Source: DATHGT01 sp035317605
GTDB taxonomy: Bacteria; Methylomirabilota; Methylomirabilia; Rokubacteriales; CSP1-6
NCBI GenBank assembly: GCA_035317605.1
Contig: DATHGT010000197.1
Span: 1-64,000, forward strand
DNA length: 64,000 bases
Direction of reading: 5' to 3'
Shown here: in pieces, positions 26,077-38,471 of the stretch
How the letters are laid out: each line of letters starts with the position of its first letter
Position numbering within the stretch: position 1 is the first letter of the stretch
Program-made: the position numbers and the translations under genes
Notes under the pieces: generated by a model
Database searches by the model: none
What the model was told of the DNA's origin: nothing
What the model saw: only the letters and a program-made list of their open reading frames with translations

Positions 26077-26145
26077 GCGCCACGGCTTTGCCGGGGTGCC
26101 CCGAGCCACCCTCGGGGGTTTGGGGGGTGCGGCTCGTGCCCCCCA
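26077..26145 (+). repeat. Palindromic repeat, copy between ilvH and ilvC
   Basis: The 122-nt ilvH-ilvC spacer holds GCGCCACGGCTTTGCCGGGG followed by CTCGGGGGTTTGGGGGG and GCCCCCCATG. This is the same order of blocks as in the copy beyond ilvC but in the opposite orientation. Hairpins CGGC-ttt-GCCG and GGGGGG/CCCCCC are possible. In the operon mRNA it may alter ilvC expression by folding; that is inference. Confidence 0.65.
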
Positions 26146-26150
26146 TGTGA

Positions 26151-26729
26151 TTAGTCGGCGAATCCCACGACCTTGGGGTCGTCGGAGACACGCGCTCGCT
26201 TGACGGGCTCGGCGCGACGCACGCGGGTCTTGGGCCCGCGCGCGATGGCCACCTTACCGGTCCGCACGATCTCCTGGATGCCCATGGGCCGCAGCAGCTC
26301 GATGAGCGCCTCCAGCTTTCCCTCTTCTCCGGTCGCTTCCAGCGTGAAGGAGAGCGGGGTGACGTCGATCACCTTCGCGCGGAAGATGTCGGCGGTCCTC
26401 AGCACCTCGGCGCGGTGCTGGGGCTCGGCGTTGACCCGGATCAGCACCAGCTCGCGCTCCACGTGGCTGTCGTCGGTGAGGTCGCTGACCTTGATGACGT
26501 CGATGAGCTTGTGCAGCTGCTTCATGACCTGCTCGATCACGAACTCGTCGCCGCGGACCACCAGCGTCATGCGGGACACCGTGGGGTCCAGCGTCTCGCC
26601 CACCGACAGGCTCTCGATGTTGTAGCCGCGCGCCGAGAAGAGCCCGGCCACCCGTGAGAGCACGCCGAACTTGTTCTCGACGAGGACGGCCACCGTGTGC
26701 TTGCGCGGGTCGCTCCCGTTGCCGTTCAT
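26151..26729 (-). CDS. ilvH: Acetolactate synthase small (regulatory) subunit
   Basis: The 192-residue protein starts with an ACT domain (HTVAVLVENKFGVLSRVAGLFSARGYN) that binds valine for feedback control of IlvB, followed by the C-terminal activating domain. The last ~25 residues are a basic extension (GPKTRVRRAEPVKRARVS). It begins 1 nt after the ilvB stop. Confidence 0.96.
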   Translation of the reverse strand: MNGNGSDPRKHTVAVLVENKFGVLSRVAGLFSARGYNIESLSVGETLDPTVSRMTLVVRGDEFVIEQVMKQLHKLIDVIKVSDLTDDSHVERELVLIRVNAEPQHRAEVLRTADIFRAKVIDVTPLSFTLEATGEEGKLEALIELLRPMGIQEIVRTGKVAIARGPKTRVRRAEPVKRARVSDDPKVVGFAD

Positions 26730-26730
26730 C

Positions 26731-31187
<4,457 letters not shown>

Positions 31188-31228
31188 AGGCTCGGGTCTC
31201 CGTCCGTGAGGACCGAAAAAGTCTTTCA

Positions 31229-31258
31229 AGACTACAGGATACCTCGCGCGAGTGTCAA
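31229..31258 (-). promoter_or_regulatory. Promoter of the ppdK-ilv-leu operon
   Basis: On the minus strand TTGACA (31258-31253) and TAGTCT (31234-31229) are 18 nt apart; the predicted start is near 31222, 35 nt before the ppdK ATG at 31187. No leader peptide, T-box or obvious attenuator lies between them. The 302-nt gap 31188-31489 also holds two hairpins and the 26-codon ORF listed separately. Confidence 0.55.
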
Positions 31259-31293
31259 CGAAGCGGCCACGTCTCGCCCCCCAGGAAATGCGA

Positions 31294-31323
31294 AGGGCCA
31301 CGGGTCGAACGACCCGTGGCCCT
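31294..31323. terminator. 14-bp hairpin downstream of the small ORF
   Basis: AGGGCCACGGGTCG pairs perfectly with CGACCCGTGGCCCT around a 2-nt centre. On the minus strand TTCGCATTT follows, so a weak rho-independent terminator for the short transcript from 31457 is likely. It also insulates the ppdK promoter. Confidence 0.55.
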
Positions 31324-31339
31324 GAAGTGCTGCTCTCCA

Positions 31340-31362
31340 GCCACGGGCCGCCTGCCCGTGGC
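31340..31362. repeat. Second hairpin sharing the GCCACGGG motif
   Basis: GCCACGGGC (31340-31348) pairs with GCCCGTGGC (31354-31362) around CGCCT. It uses the same GCCACGGG/CCCGTGGC core as the hairpin at 31294-31323, so the two can also pair with each other in alternative folds. It starts 12 nt past the stop of the 26-codon ORF on the minus strand. Confidence 0.5.
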
Positions 31363-31374
31363 ATCCGTCGCGTG

Positions 31375-31455
31375 TTAGTCCGCGGATGCTCCGGGCAGGC
31401 CCGGCAGTACCAGGAGAATCAGTCCCAGCGACAGCGTCCGCGACATCGTGTGCAT
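31375..31455 (-). CDS. 26-residue hydrophobic micropeptide (or small-RNA locus)
   Basis: The reading frame runs ATG 31455 to TAA 31375. It encodes a basic start (MHTMSRT), a hydrophobic core LSLGLILLVLPGL and a short polar end (GASAD). It resembles a lone signal peptide or tiny membrane peptide. A near-consensus promoter (31465-31493) ends 9 nt before the ATG, implying an almost leaderless message, and two hairpins follow within about 80-160 nt. The promoter-to-hairpin architecture is strong; whether the product is the peptide or the ~165-nt RNA is open. Confidence 0.5.
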   Translation of the reverse strand: MHTMSRTLSLGLILLVLPGLPGASAD

Positions 31456-31464
31456 ATCGGGATG

Positions 31465-31493
31465 ACTCTACGCGACGGTCATAACGGTGTCAA
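31465..31493 (-). promoter_or_regulatory. Near-consensus promoter for the micropeptide/small RNA
   Basis: On the minus strand TTGACA (31493-31488) and TAGAGT (31470-31465) are separated by exactly 17 nt. The -35 box overlaps the TGA stop of the upstream GntR gene. The predicted start is at 31457-31458, only 2-3 nt before the ATG at 31455. Confidence 0.65.
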
Positions 31494-32275
31494 TCCGAAA
31501 CGGGGCGTGGTGGCGGCGTCGAGGTCCTGCCGAACGCCTCCGGGCCGAGCACGAGGGCTTCGACGCCGAGCAAGTGATCGAGCATCGCCTGGCGGGCCGC
31601 GTCCTGGTCGTGCACGGTGATCGCCGCCAGGATCCGCCGGTGGCTTTCGTGCGAGCGAGTCGGGCGGCCCGGCGTGCTCAGCGATTCCTCGCGGCTCTGG
31701 GTGAGCAGGTCCATGATGCCGTGCACGAGCCGGCTGATCGCGCGATTGTGAGCCGCGGAGGCGATCGCGGAGTGAAAATCCGCGTCCTGCACGAGTCCCG
31801 TGCGGCCGGCCGTCACTTCCTTGGCCTGCTCGTCGAGGATGCGGGCCATCTCCTCCACCTCGTGCGGCGTCGCGCGGAGCGCGGCGAACGCGGCGATCGA
31901 CGGCTCGAGCAGCCGGCGGGCCTCGAACAGCTCGCCGATCGCCTCGCGCTGGGACAGCATCACCAGCGCCAGCGGCTCGATCAGCGATTCCACCGAGACC
32001 TCGCGCACGAACGTCCCCTCGCCCGGCCGGATCTCGATGAGCCCGAGGCTCTCCAGCGCCCGCAGCGCTTCGCGAACCGACGTGCGGCTGACCACGAACT
32101 TCTCGGCGAGGTCGCGCTCCGGCGGCAGCTGATCGCCGCTCTTGAGCCGTCCCTCGGAGATCATCGCCTTCACCTGCCGCACGATCGCCTCGTAGATGCG
32201 GGTCGACTTGATGGGCTCGATGCCCATCTCGCGCTCGGCCTTGGCCGCCGGTCGACGACGATCGGGCAGCGTCAT
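31490..32275 (-). CDS. GntR-family regulator, FadR subfamily (FCD domain)
   Basis: The 261-residue protein has an N-terminal winged helix (SGDQLPPERDLAEKFVVSRT then SVREALRALESLGLIEIRPGEGTFV) and a C-terminal FCD ligand domain with the metal-binding Asp/His set (DADFHSAIASAAHN, ESHRRILAAI). FadR-subfamily proteins bind TGGTnnnACCA-type operators and sense organic acids. The gene ends the tctC-tctB-tctA-terC unit (ATGA overlap with terC), so it may respond to the acid imported by TctABC. A TGGTCCGACCA site lies before the oxalate-oxidoreductase-like genes. Confidence 0.9.
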   Translation of the reverse strand: MTLPDRRRPAAKAEREMGIEPIKSTRIYEAIVRQVKAMISEGRLKSGDQLPPERDLAEKFVVSRTSVREALRALESLGLIEIRPGEGTFVREVSVESLIEPLALVMLSQREAIGELFEARRLLEPSIAAFAALRATPHEVEEMARILDEQAKEVTAGRTGLVQDADFHSAIASAAHNRAISRLVHGIMDLLTQSREESLSTPGRPTRSHESHRRILAAITVHDQDAARQAMLDHLLGVEALVLGPEAFGRTSTPPPRPVSD

Positions 32276-32967
32276 AGCTTCTCGGGCACCCTCGCCCGCT
32301 TGCCCATGGCCAGCCACCAGCCGACCGCCGTCACCACGGCGCCGATGGCGATGGGCAACGGCCGGTGCAGGAACGCCGCGGGCTCGCCCAGCCACCGCAC
32401 CACGATGGGATCCTCGAGCATCATCTCGGCCGCGACGTATCCCAAGAGTCCGCCTCCCAGCCACACGATCCAGATGTAACGGTTCATCAGGCGCGCGAGC
32501 AGGCCCGCGCCCCACACCACGATCGGCAGCGACAGCCCGATCCCGAACATGATCAGCGTGAAGTCCCCGTGCGCGGCCGCGGCGATCGCCAGCACGTTGT
32601 CGAGGCTCATCGTAACGTCGGCCACGACGATGATCCAGATGGCCTCCAGCAGCGAGGTGCCGTGGCGCACGTTGCCCTCGCCCTCCGCCTCGGGACGCAC
32701 CAGCCTCAGCGCGATCCACACCAGCACCGCCCCGCCCACGAACTGCAGGAACGGAATCCTCAGCAGCACGCTCACGATGCCCACGAAGATCAAGCGCAGC
32801 GCGACCGCCCCCAGGGCCCCCCACAGCTGGCCGGCGATCCGCTGTCGCCGGGGCAGCGTGCGCACGGCCAGCGCGATCACCAGCGCGTTGTCACCGGACA
32901 GGAGCAGGTTCAGCACGCTGATGCTGAGCAGTCGCAGCCAGAACTCCGGAGTGGCCAGCCAGTCCAT
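32272..32967 (-). CDS. TerC/YjbE-family integral membrane protein
   Basis: The 231-residue protein has about seven hydrophobic helices and the two family signatures NLLLSGDNALVIALA and VADVTMSLDNVLAIAAAA, whose acidic residues sit in the membrane. YjbE/YceF-type TerC proteins are linked to manganese export and metalation of secreted enzymes. It lies 12 nt after tctA and overlaps the GntR gene. The connection to tricarboxylate transport is unclear. No yybP-ykoY riboswitch was seen upstream. Confidence 0.87.
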   Translation of the reverse strand: MDWLATPEFWLRLLSISVLNLLLSGDNALVIALAVRTLPRRQRIAGQLWGALGAVALRLIFVGIVSVLLRIPFLQFVGGAVLVWIALRLVRPEAEGEGNVRHGTSLLEAIWIIVVADVTMSLDNVLAIAAAAHGDFTLIMFGIGLSLPIVVWGAGLLARLMNRYIWIVWLGGGLLGYVAAEMMLEDPIVVRWLGEPAAFLHRPLPIAIGAVVTAVGWWLAMGKRARVPEKL

Positions 32968-32979
32968 GGGGCGGTTCGG

Positions 32980-34503
32980 CTATCCGTGGGAGGCGGAGGG
33001 CGCGGCCGGGTTGGGCCGGCCGCGCAGGCGGCGCCACCACGGCGTGAGGATCGGCAGCGCGAAGAAGAAGAGCGCCGCCGCGGTGATGACGGCGGCGATC
33101 GGACGGGTCGCAAAGATCTTGAGCGACCCTTGCGACATGATCAAACTCTGCCGGAGCGCGTTCTCCGCCATGTCACCGAGGACCAGAGCTAGCACGAGCG
33201 GGGCCAGCGGATAGTCGAGCTTCTTGAACACGTAGCCCACGATCCCGAAGATGAGCATGTACCAGATGTCGATCATCGAGTTGTGTACGGCGTAGGCCCC
33301 GATCGCGCACACCACCACGATCAGCGGGGTGAGGATCGCGAACGGGATGCGAAGGATCGCCGCGAAGAACGGGACGAAGGCCAGCACCATCAGGACCCCG
33401 ATCACGTTGCCGGTGTACATGCTGGCGATCAGCCCCCAGACGAAATCGGGCTTGTCCTTGAACAGCATGGGGCCGGGCTGGAGGCCCCAGATGATGAGCC
33501 CTCCCAGCATCACCGCCGCGGTCGGCGAGCCGGGGATGCCGAGCGTGATCATCGGCAGCATGGCCGCGACCCCGGCCGCGTGCGCGGCCACCTCCGGGGC
33601 CACGATTCCCTCCAGCTCGCCCTTGCCGAACCGCTCGGGGTGCCGCGAGAACCGCTTGGCGAACGCGTAGCTCATGAACGAGGCCGGCGTGGCGCCGCCC
33701 GGCTTGAAGCCCATCCAGAAACCGATGATCGAGCCACGCACGAACGTGCGGTAGTAGCGCGGCAAGATCTTCCAGGTGTCCAGGACCACCCGCAGGTTCA
33801 TCTCCGTCCGGGCGCCCTCGAAGCGCAGGCCCTCCTCGACCGACAACAGGATTTCGCCGATGCCGAAGAGGCCGATGACGGCCACGATGAAGTCGAAGCC
33901 CTTCATGAGCTCCGTGAAGCCAAAGGTCATCCGGAGCTGACCGGTCACGATGTCGAGGCCGACCGCAGCCAGGATGAACCCGATGAGGATGGAGACCAGC
34001 GACTTGAGCGGGTTGCCGCCGCCGAGCCCCACGAAGCTCGAAAACGTCAGGAACTGGATCGCGAAGAACTCCGGCGGGCCGAACTTGAGCGCGATCTCGG
34101 CCAGGAGGGGGGCGAAGAACGTGATCAGCACGATCGAGAAGAACGCGCCCACGAACGACGAGGTGAAGGCCGCGGTCAGGGCCTGGCCCCCCTGTCCCTG
34201 CTTGGCCAGCGGGTATCCGTCGAAGGTGGTGGCCACCGACCACGGCTCGCCGGGGATGTTGAACAGGATCGACGTGATCGCTCCGCCGAAGAGCGCCCCC
34301 CAGTAGATCGAGGTGAGCAGGATGATGGCGGAGGTCGGCGGCATCGTGAACGTGAGCGGCAGCAGGATGGCGACGCCGTTGGCGCCGCCGAGACCGGGGA
34401 GCACGCCGATGATCGTGCCGAGCGTGATGCCCACGACGGCCATGAACAGGTTGAACGGCGTCACGGCGACCTGGAAGCCGAGGAGAAGGTTCTCGATCCC
34501 CAC
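32980..34503 (-). CDS. tctA: Tripartite tricarboxylate transporter, large permease TctA
   Basis: The 507-residue TctA has about 11-12 hydrophobic helices and the family motif GTIIGVLPGLGGANGVAILLP near residue 28. ITLGIPGSPTAAVMLGGLI is a second conserved, channel-lining stretch. With TctB and the periplasmic TctC it imports an organic acid driven by an ion gradient. The start is GTG 34503, 3 nt after tctB. Confidence 0.95.
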   Translation of the reverse strand: MGIENLLLGFQVAVTPFNLFMAVVGITLGTIIGVLPGLGGANGVAILLPLTFTMPPTSAIILLTSIYWGALFGGAITSILFNIPGEPWSVATTFDGYPLAKQGQGGQALTAAFTSSFVGAFFSIVLITFFAPLLAEIALKFGPPEFFAIQFLTFSSFVGLGGGNPLKSLVSILIGFILAAVGLDIVTGQLRMTFGFTELMKGFDFIVAVIGLFGIGEILLSVEEGLRFEGARTEMNLRVVLDTWKILPRYYRTFVRGSIIGFWMGFKPGGATPASFMSYAFAKRFSRHPERFGKGELEGIVAPEVAAHAAGVAAMLPMITLGIPGSPTAAVMLGGLIIWGLQPGPMLFKDKPDFVWGLIASMYTGNVIGVLMVLAFVPFFAAILRIPFAILTPLIVVVCAIGAYAVHNSMIDIWYMLIFGIVGYVFKKLDYPLAPLVLALVLGDMAENALRQSLIMSQGSLKIFATRPIAAVITAAALFFFALPILTPWWRRLRGRPNPAAPSASHG

Positions 34504-34506
34504 GGA

Positions 34507-34986
34507 TCAGAACCCGAGCCAGGTTTCGAGGGGGCCCTTGGGCATCGGCACCAGGAACCAGCGCTCGAAGACGATGAACGTCACCACGGGCACGAGCACG
34601 GCGAGCGCGATCACCGCGCGCCAGTCGTGCCGCCCGACCCACCGCATGTAGAACGCGAGGTAGATCGCCCCCGAAACGTAGAGGCCCAGACCCCAGGGCA
34701 ATCCGGGCGGAGCGATCAGCAGCACGAAGGCGGCCATGGGCAGCACGACCTGAAGGACCGGGCGAAGCTGCTCGCGCGTCACGAAGCTCTGGATCGCGCT
34801 CCGGCGCAGCGCCTGAATGAGCACCCCCACTGAGGCGAGGAGGAGGAGCACGGCCAGCCAGAACGGAAAGAATCCGCTGCGCGGCCCGTCCGGGCCCCAG
34901 CCTACGCCGAGCCGGAGGGCGTCCCAGAGCACGAGACCCCCGAACAGCATCAGCACCACGGCGGTGGCGAGATCGGCGAGGCGCAT
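34507..34986 (-). CDS. tctB: Tripartite tricarboxylate transporter, small permease TctB
   Basis: The 159-residue protein has four hydrophobic helices, normal for TctB, with GPRSGFFPFWLAVLLLL after the first helix as in the family. It lies directly between tctC (stop-start adjacent at 34986/34987) and tctA. Confidence 0.9.
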   Translation of the reverse strand: MRLADLATAVVLMLFGGLVLWDALRLGVGWGPDGPRSGFFPFWLAVLLLLASVGVLIQALRRSAIQSFVTREQLRPVLQVVLPMAAFVLLIAPPGLPWGLGLYVSGAIYLAFYMRWVGRHDWRAVIALAVLVPVVTFIVFERWFLVPMPKGPLETWLGF

Positions 34987-36003
34987 CTATTTCTTGAGCA
35001 AGCCGCCCTTCGCCATCAGATCGCGGTGCAGCGCCTCCGCTTCCTCTACCCACTTCACGTACTCGGCCCCGCTGGCGAAGGCCGGCTTCAGCGCGCCCTG
35101 CTTGAGGTAGTCCTTGAACTCCGCGGTGTCGTACACCTTCTTGAGGAAGCCGACGTACCAGTCGACGGCCTCTTTGTTCATGCCGGGAGCGCCGAAGATC
35201 CCGCGCAGCATCAGATACTGGATGTCGATCCCGAGCGCCTCTTTGACGGTCGGGATGTCCTTCCACTCCGGATCCGGGATGCGGGCGCCGTCGAACAGCG
35301 CGAGCGGCCGGACGCGGCCGGCCTTCCAGTGGCTCACGCACTCGATCGGGTTGTTGACGGTCGAATCCACGTGCTTGCCCACCAGGTTGACGCAGACCTC
35401 GCCACCGCCCTTGAACGGCACGTAGGTGAACTTGACATTGAGCGCATGGTCGAGCTGGACCGTGATGATCTGGTCTTCCTGAGCCGAGCCGGTGCCACCC
35501 ATGATGCACTGCCCACCCTGGCGGTCCTTGCACTGCTTGGCGGTCACGGCGGCCAGGTATTCCTTCGCGGTCTTGTACGGCGTCTCCGCGTTGACCCAGA
35601 GAATGAACTGGTCGAGCGCGAGCCGCGCGACCGGAGTGAAGTCCTTCCAGCTGAAGGGAAGCCCGGTGGCGAGCGGCGTGGTGAAGAGATTCGACAGCGT
35701 GATGATGATCGAATAGTTCCGATCATCACCCTTCTTTTCCTTCACGTGCAGAAAGCCCTCGCCACCCGCGCCACCTGACTTGTTGATCACGATCAGGGGC
35801 CGGGGCGAGAGCTTGTGCTTCTCGGCGATGCCGGCGATGAGGCGGGCCATCTGGTCGGCGCCCCCACCGGTGCCGGCGGGAATCACGAACTCGATGGGTT
35901 TGGTCGGCTCCCACGCGACGGCGGCTGCGCCAACGCCACCGACGAAGACCAGGGCCAGCGATGCCACGATCGACCACACGGCGAGACGAAGAGTCCGTTT
36001 CAT
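34987..36003 (-). CDS. tctC: Tripartite tricarboxylate transporter substrate-binding protein TctC
   Basis: The 338-residue protein has a Sec signal peptide (KRTLRLAVWSIVASLALVFV, cleavage near residue 30) and the Bug/TctC fold: PIEFVIPAGTGGGADQMAR at the start of the mature chain. Two Cys pairs (around VTAKQCKDRQGGQCIMGG and later) may form disulfides. The ligand cannot be told from sequence; a carboxylate is expected, and oxalate or a related acid would suit the neighbouring enzyme. ATG 36003 with GGGGAGGG upstream is preferred over an earlier in-frame start. Confidence 0.92.
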   Translation of the reverse strand: MKRTLRLAVWSIVASLALVFVGGVGAAAVAWEPTKPIEFVIPAGTGGGADQMARLIAGIAEKHKLSPRPLIVINKSGGAGGEGFLHVKEKKGDDRNYSIIITLSNLFTTPLATGLPFSWKDFTPVARLALDQFILWVNAETPYKTAKEYLAAVTAKQCKDRQGGQCIMGGTGSAQEDQIITVQLDHALNVKFTYVPFKGGGEVCVNLVGKHVDSTVNNPIECVSHWKAGRVRPLALFDGARIPDPEWKDIPTVKEALGIDIQYLMLRGIFGAPGMNKEAVDWYVGFLKKVYDTAEFKDYLKQGALKPAFASGAEYVKWVEEAEALHRDLMAKGGLLKK

Positions 36004-36047
36004 CTCAACGCCCTCCCCTTCGAGGCTTGCGGGCTCACCAAACATGG

Positions 36048-36079
36048 AAAAGGCCGGGCGCCCGCCCGGGCACCCGGCC
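36048..36079 (-). terminator. Rho-independent terminator after the oxalate-oxidoreductase-like operon
   Basis: On the minus strand a 12-bp stem (GGCCGGGTGCCC with GGGCGCCCGGCC, one U-G pair) closes on a GGGC loop and is followed by TTTT. It starts 39 nt beyond the beta-subunit stop at 36118 and separates this operon from tctC. Confidence 0.8.
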
Positions 36080-36117
36080 CCTTCGACTCAGGTCACGTGT
36101 CCGAAACCGCCCCCGCG

Positions 36118-37149
36118 TTACTGCGTGCCGAGAGCGGTCTTCGCGGCGTCGAGTCGCTTGAACGGCACGACCGCCGGAATCTCCCACGTGTTCCACATCT
36201 CGTCGACCTTGGCCTGGAAGTGTCCGAGGTCCTCCTCGGTGAAGTGCGCGAACCGTCCCTGCTTGAGCAGGTACTCGCGGACCGGCTTGCGCGGACGACC
36301 CTCGACGAGGGCCTTGGTCTTGCCGTAGTACTTCACCACGCCGTCTTCGACCTCGTACAGCGGGAAGATGCCGGTCTCGATGGCGAGCTCGCCCAACTCG
36401 TGCGAGAGCATCGGGTCGTAGTCCCAGCCCTTGGGGCACGGATCGAGCGAGTGGATGAATGTCGGGCCGCCGATCGCGAGCGCCCGGCGGACCTTGTTCA
36501 TCATCTCGACCGCGTACGACCCGCAGACGGTGGCCACGTACCGGCACTCCGGGTGCCCGGCCGCCATCATGCCCGCCATGTTCTTCTTCCAGCGCTTGTG
36601 CATGATGCGGTGGACGCTGCCGGGCGGGCTGAATGTCGTATTCGCGCCATACGGCGTCGATCCCGACAGCTGGATGTCGGTGTTGGCGTACGACTCGTTG
36701 TCGTACATCAGGATGAGGGAGTTGTACTCCTTGTGGGTCAGCGTCGCGGAAATCGCGCCGAGCCCCATGTCGGCCCCCCCGCCGTCTCCGCAGAACGCGA
36801 TGACGTTGATCGGCTCCGCTTTCATCTTCCCTTTCGCCATCAACGCCTTGAGGCCGGCGGCGGTTCCCAGCGCGGCGGAACCCGACGAGCCGAGCTGGGT
36901 GTGCATCCACGGCACCACCCAGGGCGTGGTGTAGTACGTGGTGTTCGCCACGTACATGCAGCCGGTGGAGCCCAGCACGATCGTGCGGGGACCGGCCGCC
37001 TTTACCATCAGCTTCATGATGAGGGCCGACTCGCAGCCCTGGCACGTGCGGTGTCCGGACGTGAAGTACTCCTCGATGGTCACCCGCTTGATCCCGCGGA
37101 AGGCCTCGAGGACCTGGGTCGCGTTGCTGAACGTCGTGGTCTCAGCCAT
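36118..37149 (-). CDS. 2-oxoacid (oxalate-type):ferredoxin oxidoreductase, beta subunit
   Basis: The 343-residue protein binds TPP through GDGGGADMGLGA followed by NESYANTDIQ. It holds one [4Fe-4S] cluster, probably by Cys 36, 39, 64 and 209 (TCQGCES, STGCMY, ATVCGSY). This matches PFOR-family beta subunits. The partner alpha subunit carries the oxalate oxidoreductase substitutions, so oxalate is the favoured substrate. It is third in the order gamma-delta, alpha, beta, as in the Moorella thermoacetica oxalate oxidoreductase locus (from memory). Confidence 0.88.
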   Translation of the reverse strand: MAETTTFSNATQVLEAFRGIKRVTIEEYFTSGHRTCQGCESALIMKLMVKAAGPRTIVLGSTGCMYVANTTYYTTPWVVPWMHTQLGSSGSAALGTAAGLKALMAKGKMKAEPINVIAFCGDGGGADMGLGAISATLTHKEYNSLILMYDNESYANTDIQLSGSTPYGANTTFSPPGSVHRIMHKRWKKNMAGMMAAGHPECRYVATVCGSYAVEMMNKVRRALAIGGPTFIHSLDPCPKGWDYDPMLSHELGELAIETGIFPLYEVEDGVVKYYGKTKALVEGRPRKPVREYLLKQGRFAHFTEEDLGHFQAKVDEMWNTWEIPAVVPFKRLDAAKTALGTQ

Positions 37150-37170
37150 GAGCGTATCTCCTATTGATCC

Positions 37171-38400
37171 TTATTCACGAACGCCCAGCCAGTGGGTCTT
37201 TGCGTCGGACTTGCCGGCTTTGGCGGCATTGTAGCAGAGGTCCGTCGCGTGATAGACGTCTTCCAGCGTCACCTCACGGCCGCCCAGGCCGCAGATGAAG
37301 CTGAGCAGCGGGGGCCGCTTGTCCGCGTTGTACATGGCCGCGCGGATCTCGGTGGCCACCACGCCGGAGTTGAAGGGCGAGCCGAACGAGTAGTCGCGGT
37401 CGATGACCCCGATGGCCTGGGCCTTCGAGAGCACGTCGACGATCTTTTCGGTGGCGAAGGGCCGGAACCAGCGCAGCCGCAGGAGGCCGACCTTCTTGCC
37501 CTGGGCCCGCATGTTGCGGATGCCGACCTTGATGGGCAGCGAGATCGTCCCCATGCCGACCAGGATGATCTCGGCGTCCTCGGTCATGTACTCCTCGAAC
37601 CACGGGTTCTCGGGGCCACGGCCGAACACCTTGCGGAAGTCCGCGTAGGCCTCCTCGATGACGGTCGTGGCCCGCTTCATGGCCTCGTCGTTCTGGCGCC
37701 GGATCTCGATGACCCAGTCCTCGTTGGCCTGGGGCGCGACCGTGATCGGGTTGTCGGGATGAAGCAGCAGGTCGCCGCGATCGTACCGGGGCAGGAACTT
37801 GTCCACCTTCGACTTGGGCGGCACCATGGTCAGCGCCTGGGAATGGGTCAGGAAGGCGCCGTCGGCCGAGATGGCCAGGGGCAGCAGCACCCGCCGGTCC
37901 TCGGCCACTCGATAGGCGATCAGCGTGGTGTCGATCGCCTCCTGCGAGGTGTCGATCCAGCAGAGCATCCAGCCGAGGTCACGGACGAAGAGCGCGTCGT
38001 TGTGCTCGACCCCGAACGCGCCGGGATCGTCGAGGGCCCGGTTCCCGACCAGGCACACCATCGGCACCCGCAGCGGCGGGGTCACGACCAGGCACTCCAT
38101 CGCGTACGCCCAGCCCACCCCCGACGAGCCGCAGAAGACCCGCGCGCCCACCGTGGAGGCGTGCTTGACGATCTCGAACTGGCTGTGCTCGCCCTCGGCC
38201 ACGATGTACTCGGCCACCAGCTGGCCGTTGGCGATCTTCTTGGCGATGGCCTGGATGACCGTGTCGTAGGGACGGATCGGATACCCGGTGACCACGTCGA
38301 TGTCGGCGAGGGTCAGGCCCTCGGCGACCGCTTCGCTGCCCGAGATCAGAAGCTCTTTGTCTTCGGTCTGTGCCGCTGCCGTCTGCGTCGCGACTGCCAT
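37171..38400 (-). CDS. 2-oxoacid (oxalate-type):ferredoxin oxidoreductase, alpha subunit
   Basis: The 409-residue subunit has the PFOR-family N-terminal domain. The usual YPITP motif reads YPIRP (Arg 43), and a loop reads GNRALDDPGAF with Arg 121, Asp 124 and Phe 129. In Moorella oxalate oxidoreductase the substrate residues are Arg 31, Arg 109, Asp 112 and Phe 117; all four fit with a constant offset of 12. Oxalate would be split to two CO2 with reduction of ferredoxin. Assignment as oxalate-specific rests on remembered structural work, so I leave the symbol blank. Confidence 0.85.
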   Translation of the reverse strand: MAVATQTAAAQTEDKELLISGSEAVAEGLTLADIDVVTGYPIRPYDTVIQAIAKKIANGQLVAEYIVAEGEHSQFEIVKHASTVGARVFCGSSGVGWAYAMECLVVTPPLRVPMVCLVGNRALDDPGAFGVEHNDALFVRDLGWMLCWIDTSQEAIDTTLIAYRVAEDRRVLLPLAISADGAFLTHSQALTMVPPKSKVDKFLPRYDRGDLLLHPDNPITVAPQANEDWVIEIRRQNDEAMKRATTVIEEAYADFRKVFGRGPENPWFEEYMTEDAEIILVGMGTISLPIKVGIRNMRAQGKKVGLLRLRWFRPFATEKIVDVLSKAQAIGVIDRDYSFGSPFNSGVVATEIRAAMYNADKRPPLLSFICGLGGREVTLEDVYHATDLCYNAAKAGKSDAKTHWLGVRE

Positions 38401-38432
38401 CGTCGTCTCCTTGGATATGTTCGCCTCGCACG

Positions 38433-38450
38433 GCGGGGCCCCAGCCCCGC
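38433..38450. other. Intercistronic hairpin between gamma-delta and alpha genes
   Basis: GCGGGGC and GCCCCGC pair around CCCA in the middle of the 71-nt spacer 38401-38471, with no U-run in either direction. Every other gap in this operon is short, so the hairpin may be a processing or stability element that sets subunit ratios. Confidence 0.35.
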
Positions 38451-38471
38451 GACGTGCTGCGGCTCGCCCTG

